DNA of 64,000 nt from an uncultured Parvularculaceae bacterium (GCA_947259375.1 CAMYLZ010000014.1:1-64000); one strand, 5' to 3'. Shown: positions 18,069 through 26,685, numbered from the stretch's first letter. The notes: generated from the letters alone by a model not told the origin. Numbers and translations are program-made.

Positions 18069-18144
18069 GCCGCTTTAGCTCAGTTGGTAGAGCACATCAT
18101 TCGTAATGATGGGGTCGCGTGTTCGAGTCACGCAAGCGGCACCA
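18069..18144 (+). tRNA. tRNA-Thr (anticodon CGT)
   Basis: A complete 76-nt cloverleaf with encoded CCA. Acceptor stem GCCGCTT pairs with AAGCGGC, the D-stem is GCTC/GAGC, the anticodon stem CATCA/TGATG encloses TTCGTAA (anticodon CGT), and the T-stem GCGTG/CACGC carries TTCGAGT. It reads threonine ACG codons. The lower-GC island begins right after its 3' end, the usual position for integrated elements. Confidence 0.97.
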
Positions 18145-18498
18145 GATTTTCAATAAATTTCAAAAACTTGTCAAAGCGCACCTTGCCCTTGAGTGCGGCT
18201 CACTTGGGCTGGGTAACATATGGGTAACAACTTTTTCAGTTCGAATTGCTTCTGAACTAAGGCAAAAATCAAATCGAATTTGCGAGGTCTTGATAGGAAC
18301 CTCAGATGTGTTTGAGGGTGTGTAGGCATGGCCAGCGAATTAGACGTTGCCAAGGTTGGGGTCGTGAGTGCGAATCTCATCGCCCGCTCCAGTTTTCCAA
18401 AGAAAATCAAATGATTAGTTGAGGGTAAAATCTCGACGCTTTGCCAAATTTTACTCGGGGTAACGCTGGTGTAACAAACGAGCGCATTAGGATAAAAA
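18145..18498. other. Non-coding left part of the tRNA-linked island
   Basis: AT-richer than the flanks, with no convincing gene. Two related segments, 18211-18230 (GGGTAACATATGGGTAACAA) and 18457-18479 (GGGGTAAC, CTGGTG, TAACAAAC), each contain a doubled GGTAAC/GTAACA element. Such motifs are common beside tRNA-integrated elements, but no integrase gene or remnant is readable here. Confidence 0.45.
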
Positions 18499-19464
18499 TT
18501 ACTCTAGGGTGAAATTCTCGTTGTCGATTTGACCCTTTGGCCGCCAGCCAAGTTGAACAAGCGACTGGCCAGCCTCGTAACTCGCCCGCGCCCATAGATC
18601 GAATTGCGCTTGCATATTTTCCGGGATCGAAGCTGGGTCAGGATATTTGGAAACAATTTCCCGCTGAATCATCAGCCGGGTGCTAAGCATCTTGTGGAGA
18701 AGCCCGACATCATTTTGCGGGAATTCTCGCAGTATGATGTCGGCGACTTCAAACCTTTCCGGCTGATCGTCGCGCGCTTGCAAATCTTGCAGTAGCGTTT
18801 CCGCCATGACTGCAATCATCTCATTGCGAGTGAGGCGCTTCATGTACATGCCCGACTCAATCGCCCGGTCGGTCATCGGCAAGACTTTGCGCTGCCAAAC
18901 CAAACGCTGCGGATCGGCCCCGCTTGTTGTTTCGAGGTGCTGCACTTCACCCGTATCCGGGTTTTCGAATTGTATGAACATATGTTGCGGAGCCGTCGTA
19001 ATATTCAGCTTGACCCCCATCTCATCGGCGACCGCAAGAAACAAAAGAGGCATGCTCACGCAATTTCCCTTGCGGCTCGAAATGTAGCTCTCCAGCGTTT
19101 TATTCTTAGCGAGGCGGCCTTGGGGATTGTCGAAATCATAGCCGAACGGATTTTGACGGTTCCACGGGCCGGGCTTGTAGATCAACTTTTTAAGGGCAAG
19201 CACTCTTTCCGCAGCGGACGCGCCGGGCCCCGCGAGTAAATTGGCATGGACGGCCATACCGGAAATATAATGCTTGACCTCCTCCCGGTTCATGTCCGGG
19301 TCAACAAGGGCGTCTATCGCCAGTTTTGCGTCTGTTAGGCTGATGCTCTTATCGGCCAGCAGCGCGTTCAGCGCATCAGAATAGTCGGGGCGCTCGTCAG
19401 CGCGAGCAAATGTTATAATGTTCAGGAAAAGTATTGGGAAAACTAGGAGAAGTCTTGTCATCAT
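18499..19464 (-). CDS. Exported transglutaminase-like protein
   Basis: A protein of 321 aa if started at the first of two adjacent ATGs (19464 or 19461); a GAGGGA Shine-Dalgarno precedes them. Residues ~1-22 form a signal peptide. The centre holds a transglutaminase-like/SirB1-like core with Cys in SSRKGNCVSMPLLFLAVADE and His in TAPQHMFIQFEN. The C-terminus is helical. It lies in the lower-GC island, divergent from the Rhs-tail toxin gene, and codon use is visibly less GC-rich than in the core genome. Role unknown; related folds include peptidases and amidases. Confidence 0.7.
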   Translation of the reverse strand: MMTRLLLVFPILFLNIITFARADERPDYSDALNALLADKSISLTDAKLAIDALVDPDMNREEVKHYISGMAVHANLLAGPGASAAERVLALKKLIYKPGPWNRQNPFGYDFDNPQGRLAKNKTLESYISSRKGNCVSMPLLFLAVADEMGVKLNITTAPQHMFIQFENPDTGEVQHLETTSGADPQRLVWQRKVLPMTDRAIESGMYMKRLTRNEMIAVMAETLLQDLQARDDQPERFEVADIILREFPQNDVGLLHKMLSTRLMIQREIVSKYPDPASIPENMQAQFDLWARASYEAGQSLVQLGWRPKGQIDNENFTLE

Positions 19465-19578
19465 TCCCTCAACAATATCCGCTTTACTTTTGCACAAGTT
19501 TACATAACGTCTGGCAATCTGCATCCTGCACTGCAAAGATATTTGGGATCAATCGGGAGCCTGCTGAAAATACATAAT

Positions 19579-20243
19579 ATGAAGAAATTTATTTCGGTCT
19601 TCATGGCCGCCCTGCTTGCGATGACAAATATCGCGAGCGCCGAGTACGTTCGCAACGATCCTATCAACAGCACCGACCCAAGCGGAAAATGCGGAAACGA
19701 CGCCTGTTTTGACAGGATCGCCCAAGGCTATATGTCGCTGGCCAAAACCGATCCTGCGGCGTTCAGAGCCATCGGCCAAGGCGCCGGGATCGCCACTGGC
19801 GGTCTCGCCATCGCAACCGTTGGCTTCGTTGCCGTGCCGGCCATAGCCGCCTTCGCTCCAGAACTAACTGCCGCAACCGACATTGCAGCCGGGTTTACAC
19901 CGGGCATGGAAACTTATGCTGGGGCTGGGGCCGGGGTGGCATTGTTTAGGGCCGTAGGGTCTGGTGAACTAGCCGATATAACAGCCACAGGCGTGTTCAG
20001 AAACCTTGGCAGTGCGGAAGGAAAATATTTTTCCACTACCGAGCACGGAGCACGGCAGTATGGGACGATGGCAGAAAAGCATTTGGTGATGGCCCATATA
20101 GTGTTGTAACGACTAACATCTCAGGGGACTTGATAACTCCAGAAATGCGCGCGACGGTTGATATGGGCATCGATACGGTTGTTGTACCGAACGAAATACT
20201 GCCAAATTTAGAGCCCAAAATTCTTGATGACATTGACTACTGA
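19579..20243 (+). pseudogene. Orphan Rhs C-terminal toxin with signal peptide, frameshifted
   Basis: The N-terminus is a signal peptide (MKKFISVFMAALLAMTNIAS). Directly after it comes YVRNDPINSTDPSGK, the end of an Rhs/YD-repeat core that normally precedes a variable toxin domain. The uninterrupted frame ends at 20109. From 20076 the next frame continues in homologous style (KAFGDGPYSVVTTNISGD, later VDMGIDTVVVPNEILPNL) to a TGA at 20241-20243. Loss of one A from a GAAAAAGC run near 20075-20078 explains this, and repair gives about 221 aa. The domain resembles FSTTxxGARxYA-type polymorphic-toxin ends, but the activity is unassigned. Confidence 0.7.
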
Positions 20244-20663
20244 TGACAGTGGATAGTTTTAATAACATCACTGTCGCGCTAAGACTTTTTGATTTATCAA
20301 AAAGTCACCGTGGTAGCGCTATTGATTTGAATTCTAATTTTTATTCTTGTCCATTGTTTTTGAAAAACCCTCCCGGTGATGAATATAAAAATGGGTTTGA
20401 TTGCCGCATAAGTGCGATAAACACATCCCTCATACGCGATAATGTGTGGGGCATTTATTCGCTTAAATTTTTGGACCCAGAAAAGGCATTAAAAGCCTTC
20501 AAACAAGGGATGGCTTTTTATATTTGGGAAAGCGGTAATATAGGGGAAGGGCTTGTGCTCAGCGACGGTACAGATTCTAATCGATGAGCTTCTTAAGGAT
20601 GAGTTCTACCTAAAAGCTATCTTATTGCATACTGACAGTGGCCATTGGAGGAGTATTGAATAG
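20243..20663 (+). pseudogene. Putative immunity gene, frameshifted and cut by IS3
   Basis: Its ATG overlaps the repaired toxin stop (TGATG at 20241-20245), the coupling expected for toxin/immunity pairs. The first frame codes 114 aa (starts MTVDSFNNITVALRLFDLSK) and ends at 20587. A second frame, open from 20544, continues convincingly (QILIDELLKDEFYLKAILLH) to TAG at 20661. That TAG and the preceding bases belong to the IS3 terminal repeat, so the original 3' end has been lost. The gene thus carries both a frameshift and an insertion truncation. It is AT-rich, acidic and cytoplasmic; the immunity role is inferred only from position. Confidence 0.6.
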
Positions 20664-20683
20664 CCCCGAGTTTTCTAGACGCC
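20657..20683 (+). repeat. IS3 terminal inverted repeat, left in window
   Basis: Begins TGAATAGCCCCGAG and ends AGACGCC. It pairs with 21849-21875. It contains the orfB stop codon and supplies the TAG that ends the truncated immunity frame. Confidence 0.85.
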
Positions 20684-21550
20684 CTCGGTTCTCATTTCCT
20701 GCCGCCTTTCGAACTCGACGGGCGACAGCATCCCGTTCCTGACATACTTGCGTTTCGGGTTGTAGAACATCTCGATGTAGTCGAACACATCCTGTCGAGC
20801 TTCGGTGCGGGTTTTGTAGACCCGGCGCCGTATGCGTTCACGCGTGAGCAGGTTGAAGAAGCTCTCGGCAACGGCGTTGTCGTGGCAATTTCCGCGTCGG
20901 CTCATCGAATGCTCCAGATTGTGTGCCCTGAGGAATGACGCCCAGTCCATGCTCGTGAACTGGGAACCCTGATCCGAATGGATCAGCACCTTGTTCTTTG
21001 GTTTCCTGCGCCAAACGGCCATGAGCAACGCCTGCAGGACCAAATCCGTCGTCTGACGGCTTTGCAACGACCAACCGACGATGCGGCGGGAGTAGAGGTC
21101 AATCACGACCGCCAGATAGGCAAAGCTTTCCAGCGTCCTGATATAGGTAATATCGGTGACCCAGATCCGGTCCGGCGTCCCCACATCGAACTGCCGGTCC
21201 AATGTGTTGTCGACGACCAGTGACGGTTTGCCGCCATAGCTGCCCGGCCGACGCTTGTAGCCGATCTGGGCCTTGATGCCGGCCAGCCTGGTTAGTCGTG
21301 CAACGCGGTTCGGACAACACGTCTCACCCTGATCCAGCAGATCATCGTGCAGCTTGCGATAGCCATACACCTTGTCGCTTTCCCTCCAGGCTTTGCGGAT
21401 GAGTTCGGTCTGGCGTGCGTCTTCCTGCGCCCGTTTGCTCAGCGGGTTCTTAAGCCAGGCGTAGAAGCCGCTCGGGTGAATGCGCAGACACCGGCACATC
21501 GCCCGCACCGAAAACAGCGGGCGATGCTCGGCGACGAACGCGTATCTCAC
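20675..21550 (-). CDS. IS3-family transposase OrfB (DDE integrase domain)
   Basis: A 291-aa rve-type transposase. An N-terminal HTH_21-like region (~40-95, YGYRKLHDDLLDQG) precedes the DDE core. The residues are D in WVTDITYI, D in LIHSDQGSQFTS and E in NAVAESFFNLL, so the catalytic triad is intact. Start is GTG at 21550, overlapping the orfA stop as GTGA. It is probably made mainly as an OrfAB fusion by -1 frameshifting at the A7 run upstream. Confidence 0.95.
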   Translation of the reverse strand: MRYAFVAEHRPLFSVRAMCRCLRIHPSGFYAWLKNPLSKRAQEDARQTELIRKAWRESDKVYGYRKLHDDLLDQGETCCPNRVARLTRLAGIKAQIGYKRRPGSYGGKPSLVVDNTLDRQFDVGTPDRIWVTDITYIRTLESFAYLAVVIDLYSRRIVGWSLQSRQTTDLVLQALLMAVWRRKPKNKVLIHSDQGSQFTSMDWASFLRAHNLEHSMSRRGNCHDNAVAESFFNLLTRERIRRRVYKTRTEARQDVFDYIEMFYNPKRKYVRNGMLSPVEFERRQEMRTEGV

Positions 21551-21819
21551 TTTGCATCCTTGGCGAAATACGCGGTGGCTTTTTTTAGGATGTCGCGCTC
21601 CTCGGTCACCCTCGCCAGCTCGCGCTTCAACCGTCTGATCTCGGCGTCCTTGTCATCGCCAGAATCAGATGCCCCAGCGAACCTCTTCTTCCAAGCGTAA
21701 AGCGAATGCGGACTGACGCCCAGCCGCTTCGAAACCTCCGCAACAGGATAACCCCGCTCGGTAATCTGCAACACCGCGTCCCGCTTGAAATCGTCGCTGA
21801 AATTGGCTTTGCCCATCAT
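21547..21819 (-). CDS. IS3-family transposase OrfA (HTH_8-like)
   Basis: A 90-aa protein with a helix-turn-helix (FSDDFKRDAVLQITERGYPV, then LGVSPHSLYAWKKRF) and a leucine-zipper-like C-terminus (IRRLKRELARVTEERDILKK) that binds the terminal repeats and dimerises. The codons for LKK contain A7 (T7 at 21580-21586 on the plus strand), the usual site of programmed -1 frameshifting into orfB. Confidence 0.93.
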   Translation of the reverse strand: MMGKANFSDDFKRDAVLQITERGYPVAEVSKRLGVSPHSLYAWKKRFAGASDSGDDKDAEIRRLKRELARVTEERDILKKATAYFAKDAK

Positions 21820-21848
21820 GGCCTCCTTGCCTCAAATTTAGGGAACAC

Positions 21849-21875
21849 GGCGTCTGCGAATCTAGGGGCTATTCA
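21849..21875 (-). repeat. IS3 terminal inverted repeat, right in window
   Basis: Read on the minus strand it begins TGAATAGCCCCTAGATTCG and ends AGACGCC, matching the left repeat at 22 of 27 positions. It marks the right border of the island: DNA beyond it is core-like and GC-rich. Confidence 0.85.
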
Positions 21876-22043
21876 ACATGATAAAGCATCCGTTCCGCCG
21901 CCTGCTCGGCCGGTAGCGCCGTGCGGCGGGTCGCTGCGCCTTTTGCTTTGAAAATCCCTCGCCTGTGATATTGCGGGTCTGGTGATTTACAGCCCCGCCA
22001 ATAAGGCGCGGCGTCGCGCGGCAGGTGTTGGTGAGGCGGAACG

Positions 22044-22580
22044 ATGCATGAGCTTGGCGAAATCCTTGGGGACTACCGGGCGTTTTTTGAAGAACAGAAC
22101 AGAGGGTTGCGCGAGCGCGGGATTGATATATCCGGATGCGCCATCAGCCACCTCGCCTATCGCACAGCCTCGCTCGATGATTATCTGAAGACGCGGGACG
22201 CGCTCGAAGACCATTGCGCGGCAAATGTCGAGAATGTCTGGAACGGCCGACGGATCTCTAAACTGTTGCTTCGCGAGCCGATGGATCTTGGCGATGGTTT
22301 TGAAAACTGCCTGATTGAGCTGATCCCGCCGCCGCATCAAAATCTTTACAAGATGGGGCTCGAGCATACCGGTGTCGTCATTGGCGAGGCGGTCGACAAG
22401 TTCAGCATCGATCATCGCGCGCGCCTTACGGGCCAGCAATTTCAAAGTCCTGATTGCGAGCCATATTATGTGCGTTTCCACGATAACCACACCATGGTGA
22501 AGTTCTATCGATATTCGCTCATGGATGTGTGCGTAAAGGAAGGCCAGCGTTTTGACGGATTTTATCATGCTGCGGATTAA
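22044..22580 (+). CDS. YecM-family (VOC-like) protein
   Basis: A 178-aa protein matching the E. coli YecM type. Landmarks are SHLAYRTASLDDYLKTRDAL, NGRRISKLLL, NCLIELIPPP and GLEHTGVVIG. The fold is a vicinal-oxygen-chelate-like metal-binding module (His in SHLAYR, Glu in LIELIP and His in LEHTG are candidate ligands). No reaction is known. It lies between the IS element and the SDR gene, 27 nt upstream of the latter. Confidence 0.8.
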   Translation: MHELGEILGDYRAFFEEQNRGLRERGIDISGCAISHLAYRTASLDDYLKTRDALEDHCAANVENVWNGRRISKLLLREPMDLGDGFENCLIELIPPPHQNLYKMGLEHTGVVIGEAVDKFSIDHRARLTGQQFQSPDCEPYYVRFHDNHTMVKFYRYSLMDVCVKEGQRFDGFYHAAD

Positions 22581-22607
22581 ATCCGCTCGGGCGTTCAAAG
22601 GCGCGTC

Positions 22608-23378
22608 ATGATGAATGCGAGTGCGCTGCTTGATCTCGCCGGAAAAACGGCGGTTATCACTGGCGCCGCCGGGGGCATCGGGTCAGAGATTGCAGCGAAG
22701 TTTTCGTCCGCCGGGGCGAGTGTCGTCATCCATTATCGCAGCGGGGCCGAGCGGGCCGAGGCGCTTTGCAAGGAGATTGCCGGCGCCGGCGGGCGCGCAA
22801 TTTGCGTTCAGGCGGATCTGCGCAATGAGGCCGGCGTCGGCGCGCTGTTCGATGCGGCGGCCGCGCTCGGCTCAGTGGATATTCTGGTCAATACGGTCGG
22901 CGCGTTTCCTGTCGCGCCGTTGCTCGGCATGTCGCTTGATGCGTGGCGCGACATGTTCGCCGCCAATACCGATACCGCGTTTCTTTGCACCCGCATCGCC
23001 GCGAACGCCATGAAGGAGCGTGGCGGCGCAATCATCAATATCAGTTCGTTGTCGGGGCAGCATCCGGGCGAGGGGCATGCGCATTACAGTGCGGCCAAGG
23101 CGGCGCTTAACATGTTCACCCGCGCGGCCGCGCAGGAGCTTGGCCCTCATGGCATTCGGGTGAATGCGGTCTCGCCAGGGCTCATTGCCCGTCCGGGCAT
23201 TGAAGACGAATGGCCGGAGGGGGTGCGCCGCTGGCGTCAAAAAGCGCCGCTCGGCCGGCTTGGCGCGGCGGAAGATGTCGCCAATGCCTGCCTGTTTCTT
23301 GCGTCACCCATGGCGCAGTGGGTCACTGGCCAGGTCTTGCTGGTCGATGGCGGCGTCACGGCGGCTGAGATTTATTAG
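22608..23378 (+). CDS. SDR-family NAD(P)-dependent oxidoreductase
   Basis: A 256-aa classical short-chain dehydrogenase. The cofactor motif is TGAAGGIGSEIAAKF (~residues 18-32), NTVGAFP replaces NNAG, the catalytic residues are Ser in NISSLSGQ and Tyr-x-x-x-Lys in HYSAAKAAL, and the C-terminal QVLLVDGG strand is present. It resembles 3-oxoacyl-ACP reductase/pteridine reductase types, but the substrate is undetermined. It may share a transcript with YecM. Confidence 0.9.
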   Translation: MMNASALLDLAGKTAVITGAAGGIGSEIAAKFSSAGASVVIHYRSGAERAEALCKEIAGAGGRAICVQADLRNEAGVGALFDAAAALGSVDILVNTVGAFPVAPLLGMSLDAWRDMFAANTDTAFLCTRIAANAMKERGGAIINISSLSGQHPGEGHAHYSAAKAALNMFTRAAAQELGPHGIRVNAVSPGLIARPGIEDEWPEGVRRWRQKAPLGRLGAAEDVANACLFLASPMAQWVTGQVLLVDGGVTAAEIY

Positions 23379-23437
23379 CCCGCGGGCTTGTTCGCCAAAC
23401 GCCAAAACTTGTTCTGATCTCGCCGGTATTTGGGTGC

Positions 23438-25087
23438 GTGAACCGAATAGGATATGCCTTTCGTGCGCAGCCCTGCAAATGGAGCCTCAAAATCCTTCGA
23501 GAGACCGTCAAAGCCGTCCGCCCGTTGGTCTTCTGGCCGCCTGTCATATTGCTGACGGGCGCGCTCGTCTTCAGTCTGACGGACTTTGACGGGTTCTACA
23601 GTGCTGTTTCCGCCGCCAATCAGTGGATCTTGTCGCATTTCGATTGGCTTTTCAGCTATGCGTCTTTTGCCGCCGTTTGTCTGGTCGGCTGGGTGGCGTT
23701 GTCTCGTCTCGGTTCTGTGCGCATTGGCGGGCCGGAAGCAAAGCCAATCCTGTCGCGATGGAACTGGTTTTCGATCACGCTCTGCACCACCATCGCCATC
23801 GGGATTTTGTTCTGGGGCGCGGCCGAGCCGATGTTCCATGTCAGCGCGCCGCCTGATTATGCCGGCGTTGAGCCGCATACGGAGGGGGCTGCTCGCTTTG
23901 CATTGTCGTCGATGTTCATGCATTGGACCTTCACGCCCTATGCGATTTACACGGTGCCGGCGCTCGCCTTCGCGCTTGCTCATTACAATCTCGGGCGGCC
24001 TTATTCCTTAAGCGGCCCGCTTTCCATAATTTTCGGGCGGGTGGCGACCGGGCGCGCTGGCGCGCTGATCGACGCTATTGGGCTTTATGCGCTGATTGCG
24101 GGCGTCGCGGCTTCGCTGGGCGCTGGCGTCATGACGCTGGCGGGCGGGCTGGAAGCAAGCGCCGGGATTTACGATAATGCGCCAGTGCGGTTCGCGATAA
24201 CCACGGCGATCGTTCTCGTCTTCGTTGCCTCATCGATCAGCGGCGTGCAGCGCGGCATCAAACTGCTTTCCGACATCAATACGAAATTCTTTTTCGCCTT
24301 GGCGCTATTTGTTCTGGCGGCAGGGCCGACGCTTGAGATCCTTGCGCTGGGCGCGCAGAGCACGCTTGACTATGTCGCCAATTTCATCCCGCGCAGTCTT
24401 GCGCTTGGCGAACGCTCGAGCGACCCCTGGACGCGGGACTGGACGGTTTTCTACTTCGCCAACTGGCTCGCCTGGGCGCCGGTAACCGCGCTTTTCCTCG
24501 GCCGAATATCGGTCGGGTATACTGTGCGCGAATTTATCCTTTTCAACCTGGCGGCGCCGGCACTTTTCGGTGCGGCCTGGATGACCATATTCGGCGGCGC
24601 AGCGATCAGTATCGAGGAGGCGGGCGGCGGGCTGACCGCGGCGCTGGAGGCGCGCGGTCCCGAGTCGGTGGTTTATGCGCTTTTCAATGCGTTCCCGCTC
24701 AGTCACCTGATCACTTATCTGTTCATTTCGCTGACATTCATTTCCTTTGCGACGGCGATGGATTCCAATACCCATTCCATCGCCAGCATCTGTATGCGGA
24801 ATATGAGGCCGGGCGAAAAGCGGCCGCGGGCCGAACGCTGGGTGAAGATTTTCTGGGGCGCGCTGGTCGGCGCCGTCGCTTTCATCATGACGTCGACAAC
24901 AGGCATTGAAGGCGTCAGGATGCTGTCCAATCTCGGCGGCTTGCCGGGGCTCTTCATCCTGATCGCCATGGGTTCGGTGATTGTCGCGATGCGCGTCTCA
25001 TGGCTGGCTGAGGTGCGCGCTGCGGCCCAACCTGCATCCCAAGCACAATCAGTAAAAGAGCCCGCTCGGCGCAAGATCGCCGAATAG
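23438..25087 (+). CDS. BCCT-family transporter
   Basis: A 549-aa betaine/carnitine/choline-type secondary transporter with about 12 membrane helices. Family motifs include FWGAAEPMFHVSAPPDY, the MHWTFTPYAIY segment, and WTVFYFANWLAWAP of TM8 with its aromatic box. It begins at GTG 23438. Which betaine-like substrate it carries, and whether with H+ or Na+, cannot be told. Its 3' end overlaps the convergent pxpC gene by 39 nt. Confidence 0.9.
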   Translation: MNRIGYAFRAQPCKWSLKILRETVKAVRPLVFWPPVILLTGALVFSLTDFDGFYSAVSAANQWILSHFDWLFSYASFAAVCLVGWVALSRLGSVRIGGPEAKPILSRWNWFSITLCTTIAIGILFWGAAEPMFHVSAPPDYAGVEPHTEGAARFALSSMFMHWTFTPYAIYTVPALAFALAHYNLGRPYSLSGPLSIIFGRVATGRAGALIDAIGLYALIAGVAASLGAGVMTLAGGLEASAGIYDNAPVRFAITTAIVLVFVASSISGVQRGIKLLSDINTKFFFALALFVLAAGPTLEILALGAQSTLDYVANFIPRSLALGERSSDPWTRDWTVFYFANWLAWAPVTALFLGRISVGYTVREFILFNLAAPALFGAAWMTIFGGAAISIEEAGGGLTAALEARGPESVVYALFNAFPLSHLITYLFISLTFISFATAMDSNTHSIASICMRNMRPGEKRPRAERWVKIFWGALVGAVAFIMTSTTGIEGVRMLSNLGGLPGLFILIAMGSVIVAMRVSWLAEVRAAAQPASQAQSVKEPARRKIAE

Positions 25088-25993
25088 GAGGGTTTTCTTG
25101 CGTGCGATGTCGCGTGCGTCAGCTGGCGTCGTTTTGCGAAACCAGAGAGTAGCGCCGGGCCGAAGCTGGCCGGTCAGATAAAGATCGGCGCCGATAACCT
25201 GCGCGATGCGCGAATAGCCGCCAACCGTCTGCGCGTCGGCCATGAGCAGGAACGGCGCGCCGTCGCGCGCGCATTGCACCGTGCCCGGAAAAACCGGGCT
25301 ACTGGCCATGGATGTTTGATGCGCGGCTTCAAGGCGCTGTCCGTCAAGCTGCGCCCCCATCCGGTCGATGCGCCGGGCGACCCGCCAGCCGGCGGCGAAA
25401 AATCGCTCGGCGGCGTCGGCAAACAGTGGTGCTTCGGGGCCGGGCGTTGCGCGCAAGACGAAGGCTTGGCTGATAACGGGTTGTAACGACCTCGCAATGT
25501 CGCGCGGAGGGCGCGTAGCAAGGCCTGCATGGCGGAGCGCGTCGCCCGCCCTGAGAACGCGGCCGTTGAGACCGCCAAGTGCAGCCGGCAGGAAAGTGGA
25601 GCGGCTGTCCAGAAACTCATCGCCGACAAGGCCGCCCGCAAAAGCGATATAGGCGCGCGCGCCGGCGTTGGCTTTGCCAAGTCCAAGAATATCGCCGCTG
25701 CGCGCCTCTATGCGCTGAAAGGACGGCGCTGGCGCGTCGTTTATGCGCGCGTTCATATCGGCGCCGGCAAGTGCGAAGGCGGCGTCATGTTCAAAACGCA
25801 ACACAGGGCCGCTCAGCGTACATTCAAGTGTGACAGCATTTGCCGGATTGCCAAGCGCGGCATTGGCGAGCGCCAGTGAAAGCGTGTCGGCGCCGCCGCT
25901 GAGCGCGACGCCGAGATGGCGCTTTCCGGGACGTCCAAGATCTTGGAGAGTGGTTGAAAGCCCCGGCTTGATGATTGTCGCCAGCGCTTTCAT
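25049..25993 (-). CDS. pxpC: 5-oxoprolinase subunit C
   Basis: A 314-aa KipA/YbgK-type subunit of the ATP-dependent 5-oxoprolinase that opens 5-oxoproline to glutamate. Signature parts are GLSTTLQDLGRPGKRHLGV near the N-terminus, RIDRMGAQLDG, and SPVFPGTVQCA with ADAQTVGGYSRIAQVI. It overlaps pxpB by 4 nt (ATGA), ends the operon, and runs 39 nt into the convergent BCCT gene. Confidence 0.93.
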   Translation of the reverse strand: MKALATIIKPGLSTTLQDLGRPGKRHLGVALSGGADTLSLALANAALGNPANAVTLECTLSGPVLRFEHDAAFALAGADMNARINDAPAPSFQRIEARSGDILGLGKANAGARAYIAFAGGLVGDEFLDSRSTFLPAALGGLNGRVLRAGDALRHAGLATRPPRDIARSLQPVISQAFVLRATPGPEAPLFADAAERFFAAGWRVARRIDRMGAQLDGQRLEAAHQTSMASSPVFPGTVQCARDGAPFLLMADAQTVGGYSRIAQVIGADLYLTGQLRPGATLWFRKTTPADARDIARKKTLLFGDLAPSGLFY

Positions 25994-26685
25994 AGCGCAT
26001 TCTCCACCAATGCGTGGAAGGCCGCCTCGCCTATAGCGCGAAACCGGACCTCGTCGCCGGGCGCAAACGTAAAAGGGTCGTCGGCAGACGGATTAAATAA
26101 GAGCGTCGGCGTGCGGCCAATGATCTGCCAGCCGCCCGGCGAGGCGAGCGGGTAAACGCCGGTCATGGCGCCGGCGACGCCGACAGAACCGGCATCGACG
26201 CGTGGCCGCGGCGTGGCGCGTCTCGCCACATGGAGTGACGGCGAGAGCGGGCCGAGATAAGCAAATCCTGGTGCGAAGCCGACCGCAAGCACACGATATG
26301 GCTGCTCCGCATGGGTCTTGATTACCTGTTCCGGAGTCAAGCCGGCCTTTTTGCTCACCGCTCCTAGATCCGGACCATGCGCGCCGCCATAGCAAACGGG
26401 AATCGTAATCTGTTTGCGCGCGGGGCAGACGTTTGACGGGGTGGCCGCCAGCGCTTGTTCCAGCATCGCGCGCGCGATTGACGGCGTCAGCAATTCAGGG
26501 TTGAACCGAATGACGAGACTGTCGACGCCGGCGACCGCGTCGATAATTCCGGTTTGGCCGCGCACCGCATCGGCGACCGTATTGACAAAAAGGGCTGCGG
26601 CGACAATGTCGCGCGCTCCTGTCAGTCGCGCAATCCACCCGTGCTCGCCATATGTCGAAATTTCGGAAGAGAACGCGCCGCTCAT
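25990..26685 (-). CDS. pxpB: 5-oxoprolinase subunit B
   Basis: A 231-aa KipI/YbgJ-type subunit. I chose the ATG at 26685, which shares one base with the pxpA stop (TGATG). The frame is open 54 codons further upstream but overlaps pxpA and is Arg-rich. Motifs are IPVCYGGAHGPDL, AVGFAPGFAYLG and GGWQIIGRTP, typical of CT_C_D domains. Works with PxpA and PxpC. Confidence 0.93.
   Translation of the reverse strand: MSGAFSSEISTYGEHGWIARLTGARDIVAAALFVNTVADAVRGQTGIIDAVAGVDSLVIRFNPELLTPSIARAMLEQALAATPSNVCPARKQITIPVCYGGAHGPDLGAVSKKAGLTPEQVIKTHAEQPYRVLAVGFAPGFAYLGPLSPSLHVARRATPRPRVDAGSVGVAGAMTGVYPLASPGGWQIIGRTPTLLFNPSADDPFTFAPGDEVRFRAIGEAAFHALVENAL

Larger units (their letters stand above)
20657..21875 (-). 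mobile_element. IS3-family insertion sequence, complete
   Basis: A 1219-bp element bounded by 27-bp imperfect terminal inverted repeats (22 of 27 matching) that begin TGAATAGCCCC. It carries orfA and orfB on the minus strand, with an A7 slippery run between them. No 3- or 4-bp target duplication is visible at the two junctions (TAT on the left, ACA on the right). That could mean an adjacent deletion or recombination between copies. Confidence 0.9.

Noticed and set aside
21877..22043. Continuation of the immunity gene beyond the IS element
   Set aside because: The three forward frames after the right terminal repeat do not continue the immunity sequence, and the DNA is core-like and GC-rich.
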